From positions 1-38,444 of IMG/VR virus record IMGVR_UViG_3300027865_000021: a DNA stretch of 38,444 bases; one strand, given 5' to 3'. Below, in pieces: positions 6,601 through 13,142 of this stretch. The translations under genes were made by a program, and so were the position numbers. Under the pieces are notes generated by a model, which was given only the letters and a program-made list of their open reading frames with translations, was not told the DNA's origin and did not search any database. Position 1 is the first letter of the stretch. Each line of letters opens with the position of its first letter. Origin of the DNA: a virus.

Positions 6601-6773
6601 CTTATTCTCTTATGGGCCGGGTGATCATCTATCTCATCAGCCATGAGTTTAGCCATCTTAGCTGCTATCAAAGCTGTATCTCTCCATGTTGCAATTGCTA
6701 AATGATCATTTGCCAACATCCCCACTAATATCTCCTTACTCGCCTCATATACCTGCTCATCTTTAATGCTCAT
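6597..6773 (-). CDS. Hypothetical helical protein (58 aa)
   Basis: An AAAAAGGAGAATATA leader precedes ATG 6773. The protein is a likely helical hairpin (VYEASKEILVGMLANDH; DTALIAAKMAKLMADEID). It ends in an ATGA overlap with the next gene and is the first gene after the promoter at 6868-6895. Confidence 0.6.
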   Translation of the reverse strand: MSIKDEQVYEASKEILVGMLANDHLAIATWRDTALIAAKMAKLMADEIDDHPAHKRIR

Positions 6774-6867
6774 TATATTCTCCTTTTTATAGTCTCTTCC
6801 TACTTCATACCTAAAGTTAGCACCTTATAGTAATTACTTCAAGTAGTTTATTGCTTAAAGATCTAAT

Positions 6868-6895
6868 ATTATACTCAACCCTGCTGGAATTTCAA
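6868..6895 (-). promoter_or_regulatory. Sigma70-like promoter within the end of the upstream gene
   Basis: On the minus strand TTGAAA (6895-6890) and a perfect TATAAT (6873-6868) are 16 bp apart. Transcription would start near 6861, leaving a leader of about 88 nt before the gene at 6773. Confidence 0.6.
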
Positions 6896-7111
6896 TTGAA
6901 TGTAATAACATTCCGTTAATTTATCCTCAGCTCTAACTTTAGTATGAGGCATTGATTTTAGTGTTTTTTCTGCGCTCTTACTCAAGACAGGATTATAAGA
7001 TCTAAAGCCTTTGGATATTGGCTGTGTAATCAATTGGATACAGGCTCCATTATCCATAAAAATATCATCTTCATCTATCTGGAAATTATTTCTTCCTATC
7101 TTTAATTCCAT
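6875..7111 (-). CDS. Hypothetical protein (78 aa)
   Basis: ATG 7111 sits directly after the repeated boundary element (AAAAGGAGAGTAGGCG). Beta-like N-terminus (MELKIGRNNFQIDEDDIFMD) and a mixed C-terminus. No family recognised. Confidence 0.65.
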   Translation of the reverse strand: MELKIGRNNFQIDEDDIFMDNGACIQLITQPISKGFRSYNPVLSKSAEKTLKSMPHTKVRAEDKLTECYYIQLKFQQG

Positions 7112-7114
7112 CGC

Positions 7115-7246
7115 CTACTCTCCTTTTAACTCTTCCATGAACTTCTTATACCTAACTTCTACCAACTCCACAGCCTTAAGCGGGCTATAGCCTTCTTTTC
7201 GAAGGTCATTATAGCTTGACTCTCTTATTCCATTTAGCAATAACAT
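7115..7246 (-). CDS. Small hypothetical protein (43 aa)
   Basis: ATG 7246 lies inside the end of the preceding gene (38-bp overlap) and the frame closes with Lys-Gly-Glu-stop inside the boundary element. The later part (GYSPLKAVELVEVRYKKFME) is a plausible amphipathic helix. The overlap is larger than usual, so a later start is possible, but the boundary element argues a gene ends here. Confidence 0.5.
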   Translation of the reverse strand: MLLLNGIRESSYNDLRKEGYSPLKAVELVEVRYKKFMEELKGE

Positions 7247-7397
7247 TATTCATCGCGTCATAACCTTCATCTTCCCAAAGCATACAGTCATGCATAGTTA
7301 CATTGCACTTGCTACAGTACACTAAGAAATCACCTCCTTCTGTTTCTTGCAATTTTGCTTTACCTCCACAAAATGGACAATTCTTTAATTTTTCCAT
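7209..7397 (-). CDS. Lar-like zinc-finger protein (62 aa)
   Basis: Four cysteines form CPFCGGKA (residues 7-14) and CSKC (28-31), the pattern of the short restriction-alleviation (Lar)-type zinc-ribbon proteins common in phages, which begin with L-x-x-CPFCGG. The C-terminus (NNVIAKWNKRV) also fits, as that family ends in an A-x-x-x-WN-R motif. Lar of the Rac prophage modulates type I restriction; whether this one does is unknown. The ATG follows the boundary element at 7395. Confidence 0.75.
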   Translation of the reverse strand: MEKLKNCPFCGGKAKLQETEGGDFLVYCSKCNVTMHDCMLWEDEGYDAMNNVIAKWNKRVKL

Positions 7398-7419
7398 CGC
7401 CTACTCTCCTTTTAGGTTT

Positions 7420-7593
7420 TTATTTATGTAGTTTGATTTGATCATAATCAGAGGTGTAATTACAGTTTTTATGTGCAGCTGCGTGTTTTGCGGAATATTC
7501 TTTCATTCTTTCATAGCTGCTAAAGTGTAGCTCCAAACCAACTTTCTCGCCAAATTCATCCCACTCAGCCCACCATTTATATACATACTGCAT
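7420..7593 (-). CDS. Hypothetical aromatic-rich protein (57 aa)
   Basis: ATG 7593 follows the boundary element. The sequence is rich in aromatics (MQYVYKWWAEWDEFG) and reads like a small alpha/beta domain. No family is recognised. Between its stop and the next ATG lies a 22-bp remnant still reading Leu-Lys-Gly-Glu-stop in one frame. Confidence 0.6.
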   Translation of the reverse strand: MQYVYKWWAEWDEFGEKVGLELHFSSYERMKEYSAKHAAAHKNCNYTSDYDQIKLHK

Positions 7594-7596
7594 CGC

Positions 7597-7806
7597 CTAC
7601 TCTCCTTTTAGGTCTTTATATTCACTTAAACTTCCCTTCATACTCTTAATATGCTCATTATAATCATCCATTAATTTTCTATGAGAATTAACCGCCTTTA
7701 TTTTACATTGCTCAACATGTCGAATATTGGCTTCTATCAAATAAGGCATTAGGTTTTGTCTTTCCTTGAATGTTAAATTATTGAATCTATTGTCAAATTC
7801 ACTCAT
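7597..7806 (-). CDS. Hypothetical helical protein (69 aa)
   Basis: The start overlaps the preceding stop by 8 bp. Charged and helical, ending in LKGE where the boundary element's ribosome binding site is encoded. No family recognised. Confidence 0.65.
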   Translation of the reverse strand: MSEFDNRFNNLTFKERQNLMPYLIEANIRHVEQCKIKAVNSHRKLMDDYNEHIKSMKGSLSEYKDLKGE

Positions 7807-8020
7807 CGCTCACCCCCTGCTCGGTGGTTAGGTTATCTAATTTCTTATCTAATTTATCAGCTTCACGGAAATTAAAAAATGAGTATGCATCAATTGCTTC
7901 CTGAGCTAAATCAGCCAACTCCTCCACTCTCGCCTTCAACCTATCGCGGCAATCCTTACTATGCCCCGAATCCGTGCCTTTTTGCCATTGGAATTGGCAG
8001 TGTTTGCAGGTGGCTTTCAT
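7799..8020 (-). CDS. Zinc-finger-like N-terminus plus helical tail (73 aa)
   Basis: A Cys/His cluster (CKHCQFQWQKGTDSGHSKDC; C5, C8, H20, C24) could bind one zinc, followed by a long acidic/basic helix (RLKARVEELADLAQEAIDAY). It starts in an ATGA overlap with the gene before it. Function unknown. Confidence 0.65.
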   Translation of the reverse strand: MKATCKHCQFQWQKGTDSGHSKDCRDRLKARVEELADLAQEAIDAYSFFNFREADKLDKKLDNLTTEQGVSDE

Positions 8021-8244
8021 GAGTGAGGTCCGTTAAATGGTCGCCAATGTGCATAGGTAAAAGCAAAGCCTACTTCAGCCGAAATTATCTCGTATTCTTG
8101 ACTTTCTTTATTAAAGGCAATAACCAAATCAAAAACCTCTGGCACCTCATCTTTTGTGTGCCTCCATCGCTGCCTTTCTTTTAAGGCTTCATTTTCTTTA
8201 TTGGCTCTTATTAATTTATCTGTAATTCTACTTAGATTACTCAT
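8017..8244 (-). CDS. DUF551-like protein (75 aa)
   Basis: The C-terminal 50 residues (RWRHTKDEVPEVFDLVIAF ... THWRP-like AHWRPFNGP) match the short DUF551 domain of phage and prophage proteins, typified by W-x-P-x-x-x-x-P and a closing HW-x-P. An N-terminal coiled coil (NKENEALKERQ) is added. Function of the family is unknown. The first gene after a terminator at 8287-8322. Confidence 0.6.
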   Translation of the reverse strand: MSNLSRITDKLIRANKENEALKERQRWRHTKDEVPEVFDLVIAFNKESQEYEIISAEVGFAFTYAHWRPFNGPHS

Positions 8245-8276
8245 TTCCTCTTCTTCTCCTTTTATTAATTACTTTA

Positions 8277-8304
8277 ACTATACCACAAAAAAGCTCATAA
8301 GCAA
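8277..8304 (-). promoter_or_regulatory. Possible promoter embedded in a terminator
   Basis: TATAGT (8282-8277, minus strand) with TTGCTT (8304-8299) at 16 bp. The -35 match is weak. If real, it restarts transcription immediately after the upstream terminator. Confidence 0.35.
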
Positions 8305-8322
8305 GTGCCTATGAGCTTTTTT
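8287..8322. terminator. Bidirectional rho-independent terminator
   Basis: A perfect 13-bp inverted repeat (AAAAAAGCTCATA / TATGAGCTTTTTT, 10-nt loop) with U-tracts on either strand. It separates the gene at 8324 from the operon starting at 8244. Confidence 0.85.
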
Positions 8323-8323
8323 A

Positions 8324-8677
8324 TTAATATTTTATTGATTTATTAAATGGGTCCGTGGACATAAGACGATCTTTGTTGAATAATGACCTAGCGGACGAAC
8401 TCACTTGATCCCATCTAAAATGTAGAACATCGCGTACTCCCTCAACCTTGTATATTAGATCTCCATCATCTATTGCCAATATTCGTCTAATACTATTGCC
8501 ACACTTATAGCGCCTACCTACAATGGGTAAGTATTTCTTTATTCGATACTCATTTGCATCCCAATTCCAACAGGGAGCGTCAACCCACGCCCACATCAGA
8601 CCAAGCTTATCACGAGACTCAATATCGCTACCATCAATATAGGCTTGCATTACCTTGATTTTTTCACTAATATCCAT
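8324..8677 (-). CDS. Hypothetical phage protein with W-x-W ... YRIK motif (117 aa)
   Basis: ATG 8677 follows AAAGGAGAGTAGG; the longer in-frame start at 8710 lacks such a site. The N-terminal segment (ISEKIKVMQAYIDG ... PCWNWDANEYRIKK) matches a common small phage protein type that begins with an amphipathic helix and a W-x-W-x(4-6)-YRIK signature. The C-terminal half is probably a small beta domain. Function unknown. Confidence 0.7.
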   Translation of the reverse strand: MDISEKIKVMQAYIDGSDIESRDKLGLMWAWVDAPCWNWDANEYRIKKYLPIVGRRYKCGNSIRRILAIDDGDLIYKVEGVRDVLHFRWDQVSSSARSLFNKDRLMSTDPFNKSIKY

Positions 8678-8678
8678 C

Positions 8679-9044
8679 CTACTCTCCTTTACTGTCATCC
8701 TCAGCTCCACTTACAGTAGCCTGTTTATTTGCATTTAAGTCAAGTGCATCTTTATAACCATCAGCAATATGTTGATTAGCTGCAAGATAAGCAGTGAGCA
8801 CTACCTTCATCTGCTTCTTCATCTTACCATAGTTATTAATCTTAGTTGCCTTAGCTACTTCTGCAGCCAATATCCTTCCCGATCTAGTAAGAGCCATATA
8901 CATATTAAGTGCATTCTCCATCTTCAGGAGCTCTCCAGCCACTTCAGTAAGATCTAAACCACCCTCTTTAATCTTATTCAGGAAGACTATTAAGTCATCA
9001 ATTTCATTAACTTCTGTTTTTATTTCTTCTTCTTTTTTGTCCAT
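8679..9044 (-). CDS. Hypothetical helical protein (121 aa)
   Basis: Charged termini flank a long helical core (ELLKMENALNMYMALTRSGR; KMKKQMKVVLTAYLAANQHI). It ends in SKGE-stop, encoding the next gene's ribosome binding site. The start overlaps the membrane protein before it by 25 bp. No family recognised. Confidence 0.65.
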   Translation of the reverse strand: MDKKEEEIKTEVNEIDDLIVFLNKIKEGGLDLTEVAGELLKMENALNMYMALTRSGRILAAEVAKATKINNYGKMKKQMKVVLTAYLAANQHIADGYKDALDLNANKQATVSGAEDDSKGE

Positions 9045-9301
9045 TCGTATACTTCTCCTTTGTTTTCTCTTGATTGGAATTTAATATAGTCTATCGATAG
9101 TCCGGGGATTGCACCGCTTAACTTTAATTTACTTATAAAGTTATCCCAATGCGAACTACTGTAAAATACGCTAAATGGACACCTCTTTATATGCCAACTG
9201 AGTTGTCTATACTTAACAATAAGGGCAATAAAATATACTGCTATCATAATCCCGAAATACCCTAATGTAAATATACCTGCTATGTTTATGATGATCGACA
9301 T
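9020..9301 (-). CDS. Single-span membrane protein (93 aa)
   Basis: A long N-terminal hydrophobic segment (residues 2-29, through LGYFGIMIAVYFIALIV) is followed by a basic soluble part with a lysine-rich end (WTKKKKK). The pattern fits an N-terminally anchored inner-membrane protein. GAGGGG precedes the ATG. Function unknown. Confidence 0.7.
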   Translation of the reverse strand: MSIIINIAGIFTLGYFGIMIAVYFIALIVKYRQLSWHIKRCPFSVFYSSSHWDNFISKLKLSGAIPGLSIDYIKFQSRENKGEVYEWTKKKKK

Positions 9302-9543
9302 GACTCGAACCCCTCTATAAATAACTCAAGGTCATCAAGATTTGAGACTGTAGCCACCTGCTCCGACTGGTTTGCTGAATTGACAATATCAATTGAATAG
9401 CAATTCCACTCAAACGCCAATCCAAGGAGCTTAGCCCTTTCAGTGACATCTATCGCTCGAATGATAGTCTGATTCGTGAGTGTCCCCAGCGAGATCCTAT
9501 CGCTTCCATGCCTATTCACAGCATCCTCTATTCCACCTTCCAT
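9286..9543 (-). CDS. Hypothetical protein (85 aa)
   Basis: The start follows GAAGGAGAATAATT, which forms the last codons (Glu-Gly-Glu-stop) of the gene before it. The sequence suggests an alpha/beta domain. It overlaps the membrane protein gene by 16 bp. No family recognised. Confidence 0.65.
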   Translation of the reverse strand: MEGGIEDAVNRHGSDRISLGTLTNQTIIRAIDVTERAKLLGLAFEWNCYSIDIVNSANQSEQVATVSNLDDLELFIEGFESCRSS

Positions 9544-9545
9544 AA

Positions 9546-9743
9546 TTATTCTCCTTCTAATTGTCTATACAATACACCTAACTCTCTAATACCATCGGCA
9601 TTAGCTGAAATAAAAGAACATAAATATATATCTCTAAAGGGCGGGGGAATAATATCTCCACCTGATATTACCCACTTACCTTTTATAATATTCATCTTCT
9701 TATTGAACGTAAGTTGCAGATCTTCCTTCTCCTGCTCATTCAT
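9546..9743 (-). CDS. Hypothetical protein (65 aa)
   Basis: The start overlaps the preceding 27-aa frame by 8 bp. A proline-rich middle (GGDIIPPPFRDIYL) is flanked by charged segments. It ends in LEGE-stop as part of the next gene's ribosome binding site. No family recognised. Confidence 0.6.
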   Translation of the reverse strand: MNEQEKEDLQLTFNKKMNIIKGKWVISGGDIIPPPFRDIYLCSFISANADGIRELGVLYRQLEGE

Positions 9744-9819
9744 CTCTCATTACCGCCAAGGCAAAGCCAGTGCCGAGTCCAAACGCAATGGCCATCAATA
9801 ATAATAACATCTCATTCAT
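9736..9819 (-). CDS. Tiny membrane peptide (27 aa)
   Basis: Overlaps both neighbours by 8 bp, with GAGGATT upstream. One hydrophobic stretch (MLLLLMAIAFGLGTGFALAV) ends in a charged MRDE tail. It could be a micropeptide modulating a membrane target. No family recognised. Confidence 0.5.
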   Translation of the reverse strand: MNEMLLLLMAIAFGLGTGFALAVMRDE

Positions 9820-9970
9820 ATAATCCTCTACTCTTTTTTGGCTTTAGTGGCTTAGTGACAGCTACTGCACCTTTCGCTGTCATGGCCTCCCTTGTCCTTT
9901 TTGCAACTTCGTCATGATGCGGTCTATACTTCTGCATAACATCAAATAATTGCTGCTTCCAAGAGGTCAT
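9812..9970 (-). CDS. Small basic protein (52 aa)
   Basis: ATG 9970 gives an ATGA overlap with the protease stop and has AAGG upstream, so it is chosen over the in-frame ATG 10045 inside the protease gene. The protein is basic with a lysine/proline C-terminus (VAVTKPLKPKKSRG). Co-translation with the protease lipoprotein is likely. Function unknown. Confidence 0.6.
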   Translation of the reverse strand: MTSWKQQLFDVMQKYRPHHDEVAKRTREAMTAKGAVAVTKPLKPKKSRGLYE

Positions 9971-10596
9971 CGCCTTAGGGTCTTTAGCCACTCCATGTAA
10001 GTTACAATTGGCAATATACCGCCGATTGCCCCACGCTCCCAGCATATAAGTAGAACGCCTACAACTTCCCCATCAGCATTAAGCACTGGGCTCCCACTAT
10101 CGCCCGGACCTGTATTGCCATCAGTAACTATATAGCCAATCTCATTGGCCTGTCCAGATACAATGACCGTGGAGACATGTAGCGGACTGCCTAGGCCGCA
10201 GCCTACTACATATAGCTTATCAAGTAACTTAATTGGCTTATTTGATATTTTTAATGGCTTAAACCCATAATTTCCATCCAAGTGCACAAGGCCGATATCT
10301 GGCTTGCCAATCTCACCTGCAAAGTCCAAGCTGAATTTATTGGTCGTGATACGGACTCTACGTGACACTAATGCAACGGTAGACGCACCATCCAGTGCAT
10401 GACCTGCGGTGATGATCGTCTCATCATCAAGAGCCCATCCCGTGCCATATCCGTAATAACCACCATATTCATTAAATAATGCTACTCTGACGACACTATT
10501 ATTCATTACATCAGCTACTTTATCTGAGATGCTAATATTGACATCTGTTGCACATCCGACTAGTGAAAGCATTACTACAATTAATATTTTTCTCAT
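9967..10596 (-). CDS. Trypsin-like serine protease lipoprotein
   Basis: A chymotrypsin-fold protease of 209 residues with a complete triad: His66 in TAGHAL, Asp100 in KPDIGLVHL and Ser167 in GPGDSGSPVL. The N-terminus MRKILIVVMLSLVGC is a lipoprotein signal peptide with lipobox LVGC, so the mature protein should be acylated at Cys15 and tethered outside the cytoplasmic membrane. ATG 10596 follows GGAGAGG; the longer frame to 10653 crosses the promoter. It has its own TATAAT and an inverted repeat upstream. An exported protease is unusual in a phage accessory operon. It may act on the envelope or on surface receptors of the infected cell, a cargo (moron)-type function; this is inference. Confidence 0.85.
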   Translation of the reverse strand: MRKILIVVMLSLVGCATDVNISISDKVADVMNNSVVRVALFNEYGGYYGYGTGWALDDETIITAGHALDGASTVALVSRRVRITTNKFSLDFAGEIGKPDIGLVHLDGNYGFKPLKISNKPIKLLDKLYVVGCGLGSPLHVSTVIVSGQANEIGYIVTDGNTGPGDSGSPVLNADGEVVGVLLICWERGAIGGILPIVTYMEWLKTLRR

Positions 10597-10617
10597 TTTC
10601 CTCTCCGTTGTTTTTAT

Positions 10618-10646
10618 ATTATAAACAGTAACACACCAAATGTTAC
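10618..10646 (-). promoter_or_regulatory. Protease promoter -10 with operator-like inverted repeat
   Basis: On the minus strand a perfect TATAAT (10623-10618) lies 22 bp ahead of the protease ATG. Immediately upstream is a 19-bp inverted repeat GTAACA-N7-TGTTAC (10628-10646) in the -35 to -10 spacer. The -35 itself is weak (TTGTAA at 19 bp), as expected for a regulated promoter. Confidence 0.55.
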
Positions 10647-10661
10647 AATGCAAGCATTTTT

Positions 10662-11063
10662 CTATAATTCCAAGAACTTATAAAAGGTACTAAGATTAGT
10701 GAAACACCAATTATACGCATGCATTTGCTCTATCTTCCCATTATCTTGCGATATACGAACGAATCTTCTATCCCCTTTGCCGACAAATTCATGAAATCGA
10801 TAACCATAGTGACCTTTCCAACCTAGCCTAAGATCCTTCATCATGCGATTCATCCACTTAGATATAAACTCACCTCGTACCATAAGATGCTTTATGTCAT
10901 CATCAAAACTACATATGGCAATCACTCTTGATGGCGGTAATTTAAATCTCTTAGCCAGAGAATGAGGGTCAGTACCGCTATCTGAAAAATAACACCAAGC
11001 CCTCACTTGATCAGCCGTTGTTATGCTTCTCGTTAATCCGGGATATACTTCAAATTCAAGCAT
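10662..11063 (-). CDS. Putative helix-turn-helix protein (133 aa)
   Basis: ATG 11063 overlaps the phosphoesterase stop (TAATG) and has GGGGAGAAGTGG upstream; it is preferred over ATG 11096. Residues about 20-55 (TADQVRAWCYFS ... SLAKRFKLPPSRVIAICSFD) resemble a helix-turn-helix, with LAKRFKLPPSRVI as the core. The C-terminal half is aromatic and basic. It follows a phosphoesterase that itself carries a DNA-binding-like N-terminus. Target unknown. Confidence 0.6.
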   Translation of the reverse strand: MLEFEVYPGLTRSITTADQVRAWCYFSDSGTDPHSLAKRFKLPPSRVIAICSFDDDIKHLMVRGEFISKWMNRMMKDLRLGWKGHYGYRFHEFVGKGDRRFVRISQDNGKIEQMHAYNWCFTNLSTFYKFLEL

Positions 11064-11923
11064 TACCACTTCTCCCCAAGATCCATGGGAAAACATAGAG
11101 GAGTCTTTCCATTATCTTTAATGATGCCACATCCAAGTATTGGCTTCTTTTTGAAGAATTTACCATAAGCGAACGCCATGTTCTTAGCATCAACACCACA
11201 TCCAGTAGCCATGCCCCAAACCAATCTATGATCTGTTGCTGTATATGAAACACCAAAATTACTATGAACGTGGCCTGATACAGAGTTCATCATCCTGTCT
11301 TTTGCGTCATTCCTAAATCCATTTACGCCAACCGCCGTCTCACCATGATGATATATGACATTATCAATAATGATATGCTGCTCAACACTCCAGCCATCCG
11401 GCATTCCATAGATTTCAGATAATGGCTTCATGTACACATCTGGATCAAGACCAAATTTAGCAAGTTTCCGCATGGGCATTCTACAATGATTTCCAGCAAT
11501 TAAAGTTAACTGTGGAAAGGCATCAAACCAAGGCTGTAGCTTAGCTTGAACCTCAATTCGCTCACCAGCAATACCCTTGAGGGATGGCTCTGAATCATGA
11601 AAGCTCATTGCGTGATGATCAAATAGATCTCCAATGTGTATAACTCTGTTAACGCCCTCTCGCTTAAATGTCTCCGCGCAGAACGCTAAGTAATCGGGGT
11701 GCTCGTATGGTAGATGTGTATCGCCGATAACTCCAACCACATTGCCTCGATTCTTCTTTTTCTTCTTGCGAGACTTCTTCCCTGTAAAAGCCCTATAGAC
11801 TACTGATCGTGATACTTTGCACTCCGCAGCAACTATATCAATTGCACTAGTTTGATTAAATCCCGCCTTAATCCTCTCCTCTACAGCTATCCTATATAAT
11901 TCCTTCTTCGTGAATTCCATCAT
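11063..11923 (-). CDS. Calcineurin-like metallophosphoesterase with DNA-binding-like N-terminus
   Basis: The dimetal site is complete: GDTH (67-70), GDLFDHH (98-104), GNH (144-146), HH (192-193) and GHVH (217-220). The product should hydrolyse a phosphomonoester or phosphodiester. Residues about 1-48 (AIDIVAAECKVSRSVVYRAFTGK) look like a helix-turn-helix of the terminase-small/resolvase type, joined by a linker RKKKKKNRG (52-60). This suggests recruitment to nucleic acid. AAAGGAGAATATG precedes the start; either of two adjacent ATGs may be used. Phage relatives include Lambda-type phosphatases and Mre11-like nucleases; the exact substrate cannot be told. Confidence 0.8.
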   Translation of the reverse strand: MMEFTKKELYRIAVEERIKAGFNQTSAIDIVAAECKVSRSVVYRAFTGKKSRKKKKKNRGNVVGVIGDTHLPYEHPDYLAFCAETFKREGVNRVIHIGDLFDHHAMSFHDSEPSLKGIAGERIEVQAKLQPWFDAFPQLTLIAGNHCRMPMRKLAKFGLDPDVYMKPLSEIYGMPDGWSVEQHIIIDNVIYHHGETAVGVNGFRNDAKDRMMNSVSGHVHSNFGVSYTATDHRLVWGMATGCGVDAKNMAFAYGKFFKKKPILGCGIIKDNGKTPLCFPMDLGEKW

Positions 11924-12111
11924 ATTCTCCTTTTATTTAAATACTGATCCCTGAATGCATTAGCCAGATCGATTGCCTCATTCTGCCTCCGACATTGATT
12001 CCAATTCAGTGGAAGACTCATCGAATAAGAGCATCCATTAGCCTCAGAAAATGGGGTAAGATCAAATTCCTTACCGTCGATAACTAAAGCTACGCCTATA
12101 CCCTCTACCAT
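11920..12111 (-). CDS. Hypothetical protein (63 aa)
   Basis: ATG 12111 is preferred to GTG 12141, since it gives a short overlap with the preceding stop. The N-terminal beta-like part (GVALVIDGKEFDLTPFSEA) is followed by a helix (QNEAIDLANAFRDQYL). It overlaps the phosphoesterase start by four bases. No family recognised. Confidence 0.55.
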   Translation of the reverse strand: MVEGIGVALVIDGKEFDLTPFSEANGCSYSMSLPLNWNQCRRQNEAIDLANAFRDQYLNKRRI

Positions 12112-12359
12112 GCGCTGAATCCCTTCGGCTCCCAACCACAAACCTTACATTTACCGGGCTTACGCTCAATTGAACACTTGGGCGAGCCACATATATTGGT
12201 ACGCTTACTCAATCGCTCCTCAATCTCCCTCTCCCATCCATCACCAAAAGTACCAGAGATAATATCCCCCTTTCCGGCTCCACCTCCCCTTTTAGTTCCA
12301 AATTCACCAATACTAGTATCTTTCTTAGTGTTCTTTGATCTTACTAATGGCTTAGCCAT
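12105..12359 (-). CDS. Hypothetical protein with C-terminal zinc site (84 aa)
   Basis: GGAAGGTTAAC precedes ATG 12359. The N-terminus is basic and glycine-rich (MAKPLVRSKNTKK; GTKRGGGAGKGD), likely disordered. The C-terminus carries C-x4-C ... C-x2-C (ICGSPKCS; GKCKVCGWEP), a plausible zinc ribbon. It could bind nucleic acid. No family recognised. Confidence 0.65.
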   Translation of the reverse strand: MAKPLVRSKNTKKDTSIGEFGTKRGGGAGKGDIISGTFGDGWEREIEERLSKRTNICGSPKCSIERKPGKCKVCGWEPKGFSAW

Positions 12360-12360
12360 G

Positions 12361-12651
12361 TTAACCTTCCTTATTGTCGATAAACTCATTTAGATCGTCA
12401 CGTAGAGCTTTAAATACACCTAGATCAATAGTCAGATCTTCCTCAAGAACCAACCTCACATCACCCTCTGCATTCTGTATAGTCACTTGAGTTTCAATGC
12501 CATTATTAAGTGTCTCAACTTCATTAACAGTACACACATCAACTTCAATATGTATCCATGACTCAGGAATACCAGATTCATGATGAGCTGATAGATTAAC
12601 TATAGCTTTTATATCTTTACTAATTAACATTACATTCTTTAATAGTTTCAT
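12361..12651 (-). CDS. Hypothetical beta-rich protein (96 aa)
   Basis: GGAGGAAAA precedes the ATG and a good promoter lies upstream at 12681-12709. Alternating hydrophobic strands (WIHIEVDVCTVNEVETL; TQVTIQNAEGDVRLVL) end in an acidic helix (VFKALRDDLNEFIDN). No family recognised. Confidence 0.7.
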   Translation of the reverse strand: MKLLKNVMLISKDIKAIVNLSAHHESGIPESWIHIEVDVCTVNEVETLNNGIETQVTIQNAEGDVRLVLEEDLTIDLGVFKALRDDLNEFIDNKEG

Positions 12652-12680
12652 TTTTCCTCCATTTCATTTTATTTGAATTT

Positions 12681-12709
12681 ATTATAATATTGAAAGTGAC
12701 TAGATTCAA
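12681..12709 (-). promoter_or_regulatory. Sigma70-like promoter
   Basis: Minus strand TTGAAT (12709-12704), 17 bp, TATAAT (12686-12681). The start would be near 12674, about 23 bp before the ATG at 12651. Confidence 0.65.
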
Positions 12710-12738
12710 TCTCATAATTGATATTTCTTCCAACTTTT

Positions 12739-13071
12739 TTATGAGTTAGGGCCACATTCATGCTGAGGCCAACTTTCAACTTCTTCAATACAATCCATTA
12801 GTTGAGAGCTGTCATGCACTGCAGGAAATGGCTCCCCTACTTCTTCCATGTCATTGCCGACACTTTTTAGAGTATCTATATACTCAAGAGCATCCTCTAT
12901 GCTCATAATATGGCCATACTCATCTCTAATGTATATAGCCTTATATTTAAAGGCCGCACCCTCCGTAGAGAGTTTAATGTATTTCGATGTCACAATTATA
13001 CTCTCTATATTACTGTAGTCGACAATTATATAGTCATCATCACCATCTAAAATTACCACTGCACTAGTCAT
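12739..13071 (-). CDS. Hypothetical acidic protein (110 aa)
   Basis: A GGAGAATA site precedes the ATG. Beta-rich N-terminus (SAVVILDGDDDYIIVDYSN) and an acidic C-terminal half. It precedes the promoter for the next gene. No family recognised. Confidence 0.65.
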   Translation of the reverse strand: MTSAVVILDGDDDYIIVDYSNIESIIVTSKYIKLSTEGAAFKYKAIYIRDEYGHIMSIEDALEYIDTLKSVGNDMEEVGEPFPAVHDSSQLMDCIEEVESWPQHECGPNS

Positions 13072-13106
13072 ATTATTCTCCTTTCTTTATGTAATGTTCC
13101 ACGAAG

Positions 13107-13128
13107 GGAATGCTGGCTAGAGCATTCC
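13107..13128 (-). other. Perfect 8-bp intergenic hairpin
   Basis: GGAATGCT-CTAGCC-AGCATTCC between two genes of the leftward operon, 36 nt ahead of the next ATG. No U-tract follows, so it is not a simple terminator. It may be an RNA-processing or stability element. Confidence 0.5.
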
Positions 13129-13142
13129 TCAGTGTCTCTGCG

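Larger units (their letters stand above)
7109..7610 (-). repeat. Three copies of a 20-bp gene-boundary element
   Basis: CATCGCCTACTCTCCTTTTA (plus-strand reading) occurs identically at 7109-7128, 7395-7414 and 7591-7610. Read on the minus strand it is the end of one gene (Lys-Gly-Glu-stop), a ribosome binding site and the next ATG. A related form is at 8675-8689. Confidence 0.85.
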
